Below, piece by piece: positions 24,371-35,010 of a stretch of DNA of 64,000 bases. The stretch lies in contig NW_004624742.1 of assembly GCF_000247695.1 (NCBI RefSeq), forward strand, positions 9,322,821-9,386,820, given 5' to 3'. A program made the position numbers and the translations under genes. The notes beneath the pieces were generated by a model that was not told the DNA's origin, did no database searches, and saw only the letters and a list, made by a program, of their open reading frames with translations. Each line of letters opens with the position of its first letter. The stretch's first letter is position 1. The DNA comes from Heterocephalus glaber. Taxonomy: Eukaryota > Chordata > Mammalia > Rodentia > Bathyergidae.

Positions 24371-24477
24371 ATAAATGCACAGTATGGCAGACTCCACATA
24401 TGTGACTGGATCCAGTGTCAGGTGGTGAGAGGTATCTTACAGTGGTTGAATTCCAGTGTCCTGGGATTTGCAGGATG

Positions 24478-24551
24478 TAATGGATGCTAATGACTGTGGC
24501 TCATTCTATGTAGCTAATGGATGCTAATGACCATGACACATTCTATGTAGC
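24478..24551. repeat. 37-bp tandem duplication, two copies
   Basis: 24478-24514 and 24515-24551 both start taatggatgctaatgac and end cattctatgtagc, differing at a few central bases. It is a local tandem duplication with no visible function. Confidence 0.95.
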
Positions 24552-24954
24552 TCTCCAGACTAAGGAAATGAAATAACAAACAAACACAAAGGTAAAAAAA
24601 GACAACCAGCAACAACAGCAAAACACCACTTCACAGACTGTTTCTTTGGTTAGAGGTTAGAGCTCAAATTATTATTTCCCCTTTCTGGTAATAAGAGAGT
24701 AAAGGACTCAGAATCAGGACTTCAGTTTTAATTCTCCTCCATTTCTCATAACTCATCTCCTGCCATTGCCAGGTGCAGACTCTGAAGATCCTCATCTTTC
24801 TCTCTTCCCAGCCTGAATCTGGGAGGATCCGAAGGGGAAATCTAATGAAAATAGTTGTATCCTTTATAAAACAGTAAAATTCTATACAAGTGTTAGGTAT
24901 TATTTTAATTATTCTTGCTTTTCTTAGTTTTAGACTCAAAATAATGAGTCAATG

Positions 24955-25075
24955 TGCAAGGCATTGTCTTAAATACTATTTGTTTTCTCCTTAATCTTTA
25001 AAATAGCCCTGCCAATATAATTATTCCATTTTATAGATGAGAGAACGGAGGCTTAAAGAATTTAAATATACATTT
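24955..25075 (-). repeat. MIR SINE fragment, minus strand
   Basis: 'ccattttatagatgagag', then 'acggaggcttaaagaattt' is the antisense MIR pattern. Ancient and truncated. Confidence 0.7.
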
Positions 25076-25146
25076 AAATTACATGATTGTTTGATTGTGA
25101 AATTTTTTTCAACATGCTAGATATCTGCTATGTGCAAAAACTTGGA

Positions 25147-25800
25147 ATTCATTCATTCATTCAACTAATATTATTAAACACTTAACACTTGTTATGTATT
25201 TTTCCACATTCTGGGCCTAGAGTAGTGAACAAAATGAACTAAAATTCATGTCTTTGTGGCATTTGAATTCTAGTGGTGAAGAAAAAGAAGACCCACATTA
25301 AATATGTAAACTGTAGAATGTGAGAACGAGATAAGGGAAGCTAGAACAAGACAAGAGGTATGGAGAGTGTGTGGAAAGACAGTGCGATTTCATTTTAAAT
25401 CATTTGGCCAGGGTTGGCTACTGAGATGGTTGGTGGCAAAGATTTTTTTGGCAATGAGGTTATGAATCTTGTAGATACTGGAAAGAAGTGAACTCTGGTC
25501 AGAGGGGACAGACAGCACGAAAGTCCTGAGGTGTGGATATGTTTGGTATGTGTCCAGTGGGGCTGGAGATGAGTGGGGGTGGGTAGCAAATGACAGATCA
25601 GAGAGACCAAACATACAGGGCCAGGGACCTGTCCAGGCCTTCAGTTTGCACTCTTCACAGAGTGAGAGGCATGGGCGAGTTTTGAGCAGAGGAATGACAC
25701 AATCTGATGTATGTTTTGAAAGGATTGCTTTGGCCATGTTGTTGAGAAATATGCTGTAGGGGTTAAAGAGGAAGGAGGGAAATCAAAAACTTCTCATTTC
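25147..25800 (-). repeat. L2 LINE 3' region, minus strand
   Basis: Starts with (ATTC)n at 25147-25164, the complement of the L2 tail, then 'acttgttatgtat', 'gggcctagagtagtgaacaaaat' (paraphrased), and at 25660-25745 'gttttgagcagaggaatgac' and 'ttttgaaaggattgctttgg', all in antisense L2 order. The minus-strand frames at 25390-25737 (115 and 71 codons) fall inside it and are not host genes. Confidence 0.75.
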
Positions 25801-27406
25801 AGGTACAGTATGAAGTGAATTAGAACAGGCTTCCAAATCTCATTTGGTGTACATTAGACTTGGTTAGTTCATTTTCCATATAGCAAAATGAGTATGCTGG
25901 GGAGGCCTTTTTGAACACCTATTTGTCTTGGCCAAATACTTTCTTCTAGCATCTTGAAGTCATTTATTTGACCATGTTGGTGCTATAACCAAAATGAGTT
26001 TTTCTATAATAGTGACATAAATCCTGGAATTCCAATAGAAGATTGGATTAAACAGGACTTTTGGAGGGAGGGGGGGAGTACGTGGTGTATTCAAACTACT
26101 TGTCAAAACCAGTATAATTTCCAGTATAGACTGGGTAGTGATTTGAAAACATTATCTGTCTAGGCTCCATCTGAAGGTAGAATAGAGGTTAACAGTGGAA
26201 TATCATTAGAAGCCATACACTACTGTTCAGGATTAAGATCAGAATCATGATCTTTTGAAAACAAGGCATGGAAAACAGACATAATGGGATTTTGAATTCA
26301 CTTTGAAGTCATTTTAATCATGGATATTATTATCCAGTCCCTAGCCCTCAGACCCACAAAACAGCCCGGATGAGGAATTTGATGCTGTTATTCTTACTGA
26401 GCTAATAGAACTGGAAGTCACATAACCTTGCAGTAAGCTCATTTATGGTTATTCAGGCAACTTTATTGACCATGTTTGGGTTAATGATAGAGGACAAATG
26501 CCATTAAAGTAGAATACTATTAGTTAATCCACTGGTGACATGCATTAGTGATACTTGAAAAGCAGTGGTGACTTTTGTGGCTTTAGTACATTCCACTATT
26601 AAGATTTGTAGGTGTTTTATACGAACTTATTCTCCCATTCATCCTCAGTGAATGACTCAGGTCCCTTTAACCTACCAGGAGACATATCTGAGAAGGCTTT
26701 CTGTTAATGGAAAATGACTGCCTTGTTTTCTTTCAAAATGCAATGTAGTTCACAATTATAAGTATACAGTGTGACCAAAAGCATCCGAGGTTGAAATACA
26801 GATTGTGCAGTTTCTTGGAAATGTGAATCATATTTTCTTTATTTACCCTACGGCTCATGATTGGGAATGGAAGTGTAGCAAAGAGAGGAAATTATTCAAA
26901 AATTATTAGATTAATCTGAAGTTATGTCCCTTCATATTGGATTTTTCTTTTGTAAGAATTGTCCAGTGCCTTTGTGGGGGATATGCTCAGAAAATAATAG
27001 TCAGTTACCTGTTAGCAATATTTGTATTTAGAGATGGGAACACAGGCCAAAGGGAAAAGTAAGGCAGTTCCATTTTTTGAGACTGTAGTTAGGAATTTAG
27101 CAAGAAACGGAGAAGGCACAATGCTGTGTTAAGCACATGTGTAGTTACCTGAAATCTGGTATCATTTTAAAATAAAGTGGTTAAGAGGGTATAAATGTTA
27201 GTATTCCATTGCCATCACTGCCACCACAAATCTACAGCCTACTATTTTCCTACCATACATTTCCTAATGATGCTTCTGTTGATAGAAAGCCCCAGTCATT
27301 TTTTATTAATGGATGCTGTGACTTTTTTCCACTCTCTTTCCATTGGCACAGCATTTACTGATTAAGGATGCTGGGTGAGTCAGAATATTCCTTGCATAAT
27401 GATTGG
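25801..27406. other. Unassigned intergenic or intronic DNA
   Basis: Repeat-poor sequence with no gene recognised and no long open frame. A short (G)n-rich patch lies at about 26065-26077. Confidence 0.5.
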
Positions 27407-27979
27407 TTACTTGGAATGGGTACCAGCTCTTCTTTTGTGATAAAGAACAGTGTATATAAATAAGGGTAAGAGATTTTCTTGATGTTCAAGGTCTTTGGTC
27501 CCTGAGTTACAGACTATAAATTTCCTGGACCACATTCTCATTGCAGAACTTCTACTGAAGTCAACAGAGGTTTTGTAAAAAAAAAAAAAATAAAAATAAC
27601 AGCAGGAAAATGCCCTATTATTATTTTTTATTATTTCATTTTGACTGCTCTGAAGATAACTTGGTACATAGAGTATTAAAAAAGTTTTGAGTTTTTCCAG
27701 GGATTCATTTTCATGCAAATGTTTATCACAATTCTGAGTATTGTTTTCCTTTATCACATATATTTCCATCTTCATAAGTAAATTAACATCTTCATCCATA
27801 TTGCGCATCCAATGGTTGTACATTGAGCCTATATTCTCATTAAATGTTACGAATATGTGATTTTCATTTATGATTTTAGTGAGTGTTTCTGAAATTTTCC
27901 ACAACAGCATCTGGCCCGGAAATAGTGCCTGTGCCTTAGAATTACTCCAACTAATTGTAGTTTTCTTTTGTAGACTCAT
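27407..27979 (-). CDS. Unexplained 190-codon open frame (possible pseudogene)
   Basis: This is the longest non-repeat open frame in the window. The predicted product is Lys/Asn/Glu/Ile-rich. Residues about 25-110 (LLWKISETLTKIINENH to ESLEKLKTF) look helical and charged, as in coiled-coil proteins. Residues about 125-140 come from an A/T homopolymer (27577-27590) and read as a Tyr/Phe-rich run, which is suspicious. The frame stays open upstream of the chosen Met for about 15 codons (KSKSPPVCSEKIRK) up to a TAG, so the ATG is not certain. I recognise no family, splice sites or poly-A signal in a convincing position. It may be a pseudogene or retrocopy fragment, an exon of an unknown gene, or chance. 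Confidence 0.25.
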   Translation of the reverse strand: MSLQKKTTISWSNSKAQALFPGQMLLWKISETLTKIINENHIFVTFNENIGSMYNHWMRNMDEDVNLLMKMEIYVIKENNTQNCDKHLHENESLEKLKTFLILYVPSYLQSSQNEIIKNNNRAFSCCYFYFFFFYKTSVDFSRSSAMRMWSRKFIVCNSGTKDLEHQENLLPLFIYTVLYHKRRAGTHSK

Positions 27980-28099
27980 TTTTCTAATCTTTTCTGAGCA
28001 AACAGGAGGTGATTTGGATTTTTTCTATTTTAATTCTCAGAGATGACTTTGCTCATGAGCAGATTTTGAGTTTGATTTTGGATTTCCTGGTATGCATGA

Positions 28100-28670
28100 T
28101 TCAGGGAAAGATGGGAGGAAATTGTGTCCACTCTGCTGGCACAGCCACATCTAAGCCATCACTCCCTGCTTAAAACCCTCTGTATTGTTCTTGGGGTAGA
28201 GATCAGATTCATGGAGCTCTGCACATTCTGGCTCTTACCTGCCTCTCCACACAATTATTTTACCTTCTTCTTTATTCTATCTTCTAACCACAGGACCCAC
28301 TTTCAAGGCCTTAAATCATCACTTCTTTCATTCCTAGTCCCCTACATATGCTCCTCCCCTTGCTTGGACCACCATCCACTCTTGTGCTCCAGGATATATT
28401 GTACTCACTCTTCAAATTTCTGCTTGAAGTCCCCTTCTTTGAAAGCCATTCCTACTGTTGATGGACACTGCACTCCCAAAGTATCCTGCACTTGGAGTTT
28501 TGAAATAGCCCTCATACTTATAATGTTTTGTTCCATATCTCCACTAGACTGCTGTCTTTGTGAGGCTAGTGACGGTATCTGTGGTGTTTATTGGTTTACT
28601 CCCAGCACCTGGCACCAAATAGGTGTTTGGGTACTTCATAAACACAGAATAAATGTTTGTTGACTTCCTG
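28100..28670 (+). repeat. L2 LINE 3' end, long copy, plus strand
   Basis: 'ctgcttaaaaccctctgtattg', 'gctcttacctgcctctcc', 'ctgcttgaagtccccttctttgaaagcc' and the tail 'ccagcacctggcacc ... gaataaatgtttgttgact' (partly paraphrased) follow the L2 3' end closely. The 179-codon open frame 28124-28663 lies entirely inside it. L2 3' ends often stay open by chance in this pyrimidine-rich strand, so I do not call a gene. Confidence 0.85.
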
Positions 28671-28899
28671 TTAGACACAATTCAACTCCTGTCCTCAGTT
28701 ACTCTTGTCCACTCGTATTGTTGGGTGTGTTTTCATCTCTGTCCAAGGAAACAATGGGCTACTCTTCATTTCAAACTACACAGATACTCATCCTATCTTT
28801 GAAAGCTGCTTTCACATGCTAATTTTTTCTAAAAGCACACTCCTCTTTGAAATGACAGAAACATCTTTGTGTGATGAGGATGGCCACTAACGTAGAACA

Positions 28900-29035
28900 C
28901 GGGAGGTTTGAGTTTGCATTCACTCACATGGCATTAGCTAGGCTTTTAACCCTGAGTTAATTGCTTACTTACTCTGACCCTCATTTCCCAAGGCCACAAA
29001 ATGAGTGGATTAGATTGTACAAAGTATTTATGAAA
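28900..29035 (+). repeat. MIR SINE, plus strand
   Basis: 'gtttgagtttgcattcactc', 'ttaattgcttacttactctgac', 'ctcatttcccaag...aaaatgag' and 'attagattgtacaaagtatttatg' (partly paraphrased) give the MIR order. Diverged. Confidence 0.68.
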
Positions 29036-29084
29036 CTGCGACCTTTTTGTGTATGTAGGGACAGGTTAACCTACTGCTTTGGAG

Positions 29085-29180
29085 TACAGAAGAGAAAAAG
29101 TTTAAAAAGTGGAGGAATGTAATCATAATGTACTACAAATATGTACTGTACTAATAAAAAATAAAAATTGAAAAAAGTGA
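29085..29180 (+). mobile_element. Possible L1 3' end, plus strand
   Basis: 'gtggaggaatgtaatcataatg' then 'atgtactgtactaataaaa' and an A-rich tail resemble the terminal L1 sequence ending at 49922. Short and uncertain. Confidence 0.4.
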
Positions 29181-29387
29181 ATGAGTGGAAATTCAGCACA
29201 TCTTTCTGGAGCAAATGATAGAATTTGATGAGGAGAGGGCTGAGGATTGACGTCTGCTTCAGTATGTTGCTCCTCCAGTCTCTGTGTGTATGGGGCGCAG
29301 AGCAGTAAGGGGCAGGTGGGATGATGTTATCATCTGCCGTGTCTTTGTTCACATAATAGTCATGTTTCTAAAGTGTGATTAATGTAT

Positions 29388-29590
29388 AGCAAGTTAAAGC
29401 ATAGGATTTGGAATTAGCTTTACTTGTGTTTAAATTCCAGCTCCAGCTCCATTAGTTTTTTATGGGGCTGGGGAGATAGATCCAAGACAAATAGTATGAT
29501 TTCTATGAGTCTCAGTTTCCTTCTTCATACATTTGTGGCAGTAATTACTTCATGGAGTTGTTTAAAATCTAATGTTTATATGAGTTTTTT
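29388..29590 (+). repeat. MIR SINE, plus strand
   Basis: 'gttaaagcataggatttgga' at the head, 'aaattccagctccagctcc' and 'gagtctcagtttccttcttc' follow MIR, with a short insertion near 29455-29490. Confidence 0.7.
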
Positions 29591-29733
29591 GTATTTATTT
29601 AGCATACCTTCCTTCTTCGTCCAGTAACACCATTCTCCTCTACAGTGACTGCTCCTCCTGACTTGGATCATGTCTGACTTAGGGCTTTCAATCATGGTCC
29701 TGCAGATGAACTAAGCATGGCCAATCAGAGGTT

Positions 29734-29859
29734 AGCCTTGTGCTTTTTTTTTTTTGGTTTTTTCTTTTTTTTTCTTTTGGTACCAGGGATCGAACTCAGG
29801 ACCTCGTGCTTACAAGGGAGGCATGGTGAGCTAAATCCTCAGCCCAGCCCTGCACTTTT
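29734..29859 (-). repeat. ID SINE, minus strand
   Basis: The T-rich tail (29747-29778) is followed by 'ggtaccagggatcgaactcagg' (paraphrased) and 'gtgagctaaatcctcagccc', the complement of the ID body. Flanks agccttgtgctttt (29734-29747) and agccctgcactttt (29846-29859) agree at 11 of 14 positions, an eroded target duplication. A small internal deletion removes part of the A-box side. The 76-codon plus frame at 29717 is an artefact. Confidence 0.85.
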
Positions 29860-31095
29860 GAAATTGAGCCCGGGGGTGGGGATGAGTTTTTCTGGTGGTA
29901 AAATAAGAAAATGCATGCTTAGAAGCTTCTCAAAGGTGGAGTCCTAGTTTCTCAAAAAAAGTCCTGATTTGCAATGGGGGACAATATGGATAGAGGTACA
30001 GATAAGGAAAGGCTAGGTACCATCAAAGTCGATCAAATCTTTGGTTCTGGTCATTTCCAATTATACCATTACTCTTCCTTGTTAGGCGAGTCAGTAAATT
30101 TACCTTTTTGCCTAAGCTAACTCAAATTGCATGGTTTTCACATACATATCAAAGAGTCAAGACTAGCAGAGTAACTCAGTGCTCAAAAAACCTTGTATCT
30201 CTTTCTCACACAAGTATGATCTTATTTTGTATTTCCTCCTAGGATAGAACCAGGAACTATGAGTTGAAAAAATTGAGTTACAATATTCTAAATTCCAAGC
30301 TTTTAATAAATTAGTGAGCTCTCTTTTTACTTTCCCTCATAGATTTAACTACCAACCCTAACAAAATTTTAAAAATATTTTAGGGATTTAAAATACAACA
30401 GGTGTGGGTACTGAAATATGCTGTTGTATAATATTGCCAGGGTGTAAAATTGGCACAGGATTTCTAAGTTGTGACTTTAATACATATTCAAAAATTGTGT
30501 TTATGTGCTTCCACTAATCACTTCTACTTCTAGTACTCTATCCTATGGAAACAAACCTTGATGTAAACAATGATATATGTTCAAATGTGCTTATGGTAGC
30601 TTAATTTGTAAATAAGAAAAGTAAAACAAGTTAAGGAATATCCAGGTCTTTGCTATTAATTTCTATGCAGCTTTTAAAAGTAATTTTTACAAGAATATTT
30701 AATGGCATAAGAAAACTTCCTCTTTTTCAGTGAAAAATAAGAAGCCACAAAACAATAAGTACAATATAATTTTGACATATAATACACACATCCACAGGGT
30801 ATATGTATGTGTGTGGTACTACATCACAAAAATACTAACAATAGCTCTTCCCTGAACATTGAGATTACCGGAGTATGGAAGAGGTTGTGACTGATTTCCC
30901 TACTTCCGTTCTGTTATCCCCCTATCTCACACCATATGCAACAGCCATGCAGTTTGATGAAAATAATCTCCATTTGAGCTCCACAGGTGGCTCATCACTA
31001 GGTCAAATCAGTCAACACAGTTTACTCCCTCTAGATGTGGTTTTTACATTAGAGGTAAATATTTAACCCAGGCCTGAGTCATTTACTATATAAAA
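29860..31095. other. Unassigned intergenic or intronic DNA
   Basis: AT-rich with no gene or confident repeat. The segment 30470-30800, including 'ctaatcacttctacttctag' and 'tatggaaacaaaccttgatg', may be a worn L1 stretch, but I do not assert it. Confidence 0.45.
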
Positions 31096-31360
31096 TTGCA
31101 TTGAAATTGTATACATTTAAAGTATACAGTGTGATGTTTTGTTATACATATGCACAATGAACTGAGTACTAAGCTAATTAATGTATCTCTCCAAATAGTC
31201 CCTTTTTTGGGTTTGTGTGATGAGAACACTTAGCAATTCAAGGCTACAATATGGTATTGTTCACAGTAGTCTCATGCTATATCTTAAATCTTCAAACTCA
31301 TTCACCCTATAGAACTAAAACTTTGTACTCTTTGACCAGTATTTTCCCAATATTTCTGCC
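31096..31360 (-). mobile_element. Old L1M 3' UTR fragment, minus strand
   Basis: The plus strand shows 'agtatacagtgtgatgttttg', 'actaagctaattaatgtatc', 'gtgtgatgagaacactta' and 'aactttgtactctttgacca' (partly paraphrased), the complement of the old L1M 3' end. Confidence 0.78.
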
Positions 31361-32544
31361 TTAATGTCTGGTTCAGAGGCAAGCATATATATTTGGTTCA
31401 ATCAGAAAGAATTAGAAGACTTCTTCTAAATGTTAGGGTGGGAGACATTCATTTTCTCTGGATGTGAATGAGAAATCATGTCTTCCTAGTTGATATTGAA
31501 AGAGATATTTTGACCATGGTGAAAGTTAGTCTTAAGATGATCTGACGCACAGAAGACAGCAGAGAGGTGGAATGAATCAAAACAGCATTAAAGTCTATTG
31601 GATGAGCTAACATTTTGCAAAATCATTTAAGGTAAATGGTATTGAGGGTTTTGTTACGTGAAAATAAAATACACGGAAAGTAAATAACATGATCTTAATT
31701 TTATTCTTTATGTTTTCCAGTATTTATAAAGGATGTTATACATTAAACTCATATTGCTTTTATAATTAGAAAAATGACTTAGACAATTGCTACTAGCTAA
31801 AAACTGGCAAAAGCACATTAACTCAATGCATCTTCTTCTCTTCTTACTCTACCCCTTCTTTACTTCCTACAATCCTCTTCCCCAAATTCCCACAAGACCC
31901 AGAGAAGCCAACAAAATGTCAAAATTTTGTCACTCCATTAATTAGGAGACTTGAATTGGGTGAGGCACAACCCACATTCTGTGAAATTGATTGGCAAGTG
32001 ACTGACAGAGCCACCCTGTAGCTAACAGGGCAGTGACAGAGATGGGATTGATTACTACTGTTTATCACTATGTGGCTCCTTCTAAAGGAACAGCAACAAT
32101 GGGAGGGTTCACAGAAACACTGATTATCTTACATTGAGGAAAGGAGATTCAAAACCAGCTCTTGAACAGCCCTGCTAATTTGGCAGTGTGGTCATGAGCA
32201 ATGTAGATCCACAAAGCTGGAAATAAATGTAAATGAGGCACACACAGCTAGAACACAAGGCATGATGCCATGGTGAAGGCAATGGGTGAGCCTGTTTAAT
32301 GGAGGGGGACTTTCTGAGGGAGGTGGGTCTAAGGCAAATGGGAAATGGGAAGAGAGAAGAGGTCCAGAATGCTACTGAAAATGTGACTCAGTAATGGAAC
32401 TGGAGAAAAATAAAGAGGCCAAGTGGCCCAGCATCTTTAAGATGTCATGTGGACAGCAGTAATAAATACTGCTTTGGGGGAAGATGATTGCTTACTGGTA
32501 GAATCTAATGACAGCGTCTCAGTCTCTATTTCTCCCAATCCTAT
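31361..32544. other. Unassigned intergenic or intronic DNA
   Basis: No gene, RNA or confident repeat was recognised. Confidence 0.5.
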
Positions 32545-32690
32545 TGCACTCTGCTTCCAAATTATAAATGCTATGGGACTGCCATTAACTAGAAGTGAAA
32601 TCTCAGGCCAGTCACTTAACTTCTCTGCCCTTGAATTTTCTCATCTGTAAAGGATTGGGAGTTGGACTAGAGGATTTCTATGGTAGCAGT
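32545..32690 (+). repeat. MIR SINE, plus strand
   Basis: 'actgccattaactagaagtg', 'gccagtcacttaacttctctg' (paraphrased) and 'tttctcatctgtaaaggatt' are core MIR patterns. Confidence 0.85.
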
Positions 32691-33557
32691 AACTTTTTCT
32701 GATCCACCATTGGCCCATCCACCTGCCCATCAGTGCAGATCATCCAATGAGGAAAGCCTTCTGGAGCACAGCACTGATTCCCTGGTGGTGGTGAGAAAGC
32801 CATCTTCCCAGAGTGGTGCTCTTGGGGACATAGGGGCTTTTGAAGTGATGGTACTCTTCTCGCAGCTGCTCTGCAGCAGGAAAAAACCTGGATTTTAAAG
32901 AAGAAAATGGTCTTTTTTTTTTTTTTTAACAAAATTAACTCACAGCTGCAAGCAGCACAATGAAAGCACATTTTAAAATAATCAGATGCTTTTAGGGCCT
33001 CCTTCTGCTGCCAGAACAACTCCAATCCCAGCTTCTGTGGGCTTCCTTTCAAGGCTGCAGCCTCTGGCACCAATTGTCCAGAGATGAAGCAGGGCCTAGG
33101 GCTATGGTGTCAGGAAAGAGGCAGAAAGTTTTAAGATCTAGGGGATCCTAAAGGCCCTGGCTGTTTGTTTGTTTGTTCTGCTCTAATTAGCATGCGTCAC
33201 ATATTTTTGAAAGAATCTGACAGTTAGTAGGTTGTTTTTAAAGGATCATTTCATTAAACACTTTTAAAAAATTCAGTGATTGTTAAAATTACATGAAATC
33301 AACCAATCTTTACTTTAAAACAGGAATAAAATGTGAGGCCTGTGAAGTTCTTGGGATGGCCAAGGTCTAAACTTGTGCTAGTTTCTGAATTTCCACCTAC
33401 ATGCAGCACATTGATTTTTAGATGAAGATGTAATATATTTAGAGGGTTGTTTAAAATACTCTGCTCTACTATGAGGCATCCGCATGTGAATTCATGTATT
33501 TTGGTCAGATTGCTAACTTGATCAACATAAATAAATATAAATAAAGAAGTTGAAGGT
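32691..33557. other. Unassigned DNA with a T-run
   Basis: Slightly GC-richer than its surroundings up to about 33110. Opposed frames (131 codons minus, 72 codons plus) overlap each other across a T14 run at 32914 and carry no recognisable domain. Confidence 0.45.
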
Positions 33558-33616
33558 CTTAGGGTTAGGGTGAGAGAATGCTAACCCTAAACCTTACCCT
33601 AATCCTAACCCTAAAT
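33558..33616. repeat. Interstitial telomere-like repeat in inverted arrangement
   Basis: ttagggttagggt at 33559-33571 is followed after a 9-base gap by C-strand units at 33581-33614 (ctaaccctaa, then degenerate ttaccct/aatcct units, then aaccctaaa). TTAGGGTTAG at 33559-33568 and CTAACCCTAA at 33581-33590 are perfect inverted complements able to form a hairpin. Confidence 0.9.
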
Positions 33617-34329
33617 TGAATGTCTTGAGAACAGCCTAATAAAATACCTAACAAATTGCAGAGGTAAGCTTTGTCTAAGAGAATTAAGATTCTTCACCCT
33701 GAGTTGCAGAAGGCCAGGAATCACATTGCCACGGGGATGGAACTAGACCAATCCCTCTGAGTGCCTGTTAATGGTATGACCTTCATCTCTTTTCCTCCAA
33801 TATCGTCCTTTCTGTTTTACCCACTTCTCAAGGTGGCCTGATTGAAACAGAAAACTGCCTTGTTGCTCCTCTGCTTGGAACCCCTGCTGACTTTTCACCA
33901 CCAACAACCAGGACCGCAAAGCTGGATTCTAGGATGCCCCCCATCCCCCCGCCCCTCACTAGTCCAGCCCTTCTTCCAGGGCTCACTTCCCATTCAGCCT
34001 CCATCTGCTGAGCATGTGGAATGCCTTTTGGTTCTCGTCTATGGGGAGAAATCCAGTGATTTCTCTGAGACTGAATTTAGCCATCACCTCATTAGAACCC
34101 TTCTTTGAGCTCCTCCTCCTTTAAAATGGTGATAGATTGAAAAATGATGATGAATAAAAAAAAATGATGTAGCAAATCGTGTTGCTTAAATAAAGGATGA
34201 AGTTTTGCAGTTTTCTTAAAGTTTCTTTAATGAGCTCAAATATCACTTCAGTTGCTGGAGAAAACATGAATTAAATGGCAGCAAGGCTGATGTAGTTCTC
34301 AACTGTCAATAATTGGCTCTTTTTTCCTT
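33617..34329. other. Unassigned DNA, partly pyrimidine-rich
   Basis: The segment 33770-34110 has the pyrimidine-rich texture of an L2 3' region but I cannot align it confidently. The 88-codon frame 33842-34108 is therefore not called. Confidence 0.45.
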
Positions 34330-34400
34330 GGACAGATCTCTTAACTTCTCAATGCTTCATTATCTTCCTCAAGAAGATGAGGACAGGTTTCTAAAATTCC
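34330..34400 (+). repeat. MIR SINE fragment, plus strand
   Basis: 'ggacagatctcttaacttctc' (paraphrased) and 'agaagatgaggacagg' match the central MIR region. Short. Confidence 0.55.
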
Positions 34401-34465
34401 CAGGTTGCTCCCAGGATAAAAAAAAATGACTCATAGGCAAGAAGCTTTTTTAAAATAATACAAAT

Positions 34466-34821
34466 ATTAGTTATTAATCCTTTTAAACTAATAATAACTA
34501 ATAATTGATACTTTGAAATAGGAAAAGGTCCAAAGGGGTAGGGGTGGTGGGAGGAGATGGGGAAAGGAAAGAATGGAAAGGAAAAATTATGAGAAAAGAA
34601 AAAATAAAATGGAAATGAAGTGTGTAAATAGGGAAGGGTGGAGGAGTGAAGGGTGCACAGGTAATGGGGAAAAAATAAGAACTAAGATACATCATGTACA
34701 GGTACAAGCACCCAATGATAAATGTAAACATATTGTATACCTAAAATGTACCAATAAAATAATTTAAGCAAAAAAATAAAATAAAATAAAATAAAAGAGA
34801 TAGACTATGTTTAAAAAAATA
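34466..34821 (+). mobile_element. L1 3' end (3' UTR only), plus strand
   Basis: 'gaaataggaaaaggtccaaag' (paraphrased), a long G/A-rich tract, 'gatacatcatgtacaggtac' and 'aaaatgtaccaataaaata' are the sense-strand equivalent of the 3' UTR in the young L1 at 6812-7897, and an (AAAAT)n-type tail follows. aaaataatacaaat occurs at 34452-34465 and 34822-34835 and may be the target duplication, though its low complexity makes this less certain. Small frames on both strands are UTR artefacts. Confidence 0.85.
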
Positions 34822-34853
34822 AAAATAATACAAATAATAAAAACATTTTCACA

Positions 34854-35010
34854 GGAAGACTGCAGGTTTGACCCCAGCCTGGGCAACTTAGGAACTTAGT
34901 GAGACCCTACCTCAAAATGAAAAAAAAACTTTAAAAAATTTCAAAAGAACCTAGGGTGTAGGTAAATGCAAAGGCCCTAGGTTCAATCCCAGTACCACCC
35001 CCCAAAATAA
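34854..35010 (+). repeat. B1-ID dimeric SINE (B1-dID-like), plus strand
   Basis: A B1 3' half ('ccccagcctgggcaactta', 'gtgagaccctacctcaaaa') is joined through an A-rich linker to an ID-like 3' half ('ggccctaggttcaatccc', 'agtacc'). Such fusions are known from several non-muroid rodent families. The left monomer lacks its 5' part. Confidence 0.78.

Noticed and set aside
25390..25737. 115-codon minus-strand frame
   Set aside because: Lies within an L2 3' region; the sequence is explained by the repeat.
29865..29880. 16-base identity tgagcccgggggtggg shared with 48375-48390
   Set aside because: Flanking sequence does not align on either side, so it is probably coincidence or a trace of different repeats.
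32678..33073. 131-codon minus-strand frame
   Set aside because: Crosses a homopolymer run giving a Lys/Phe stretch, overlaps a plus-strand frame and part of a MIR, and matches no known family.
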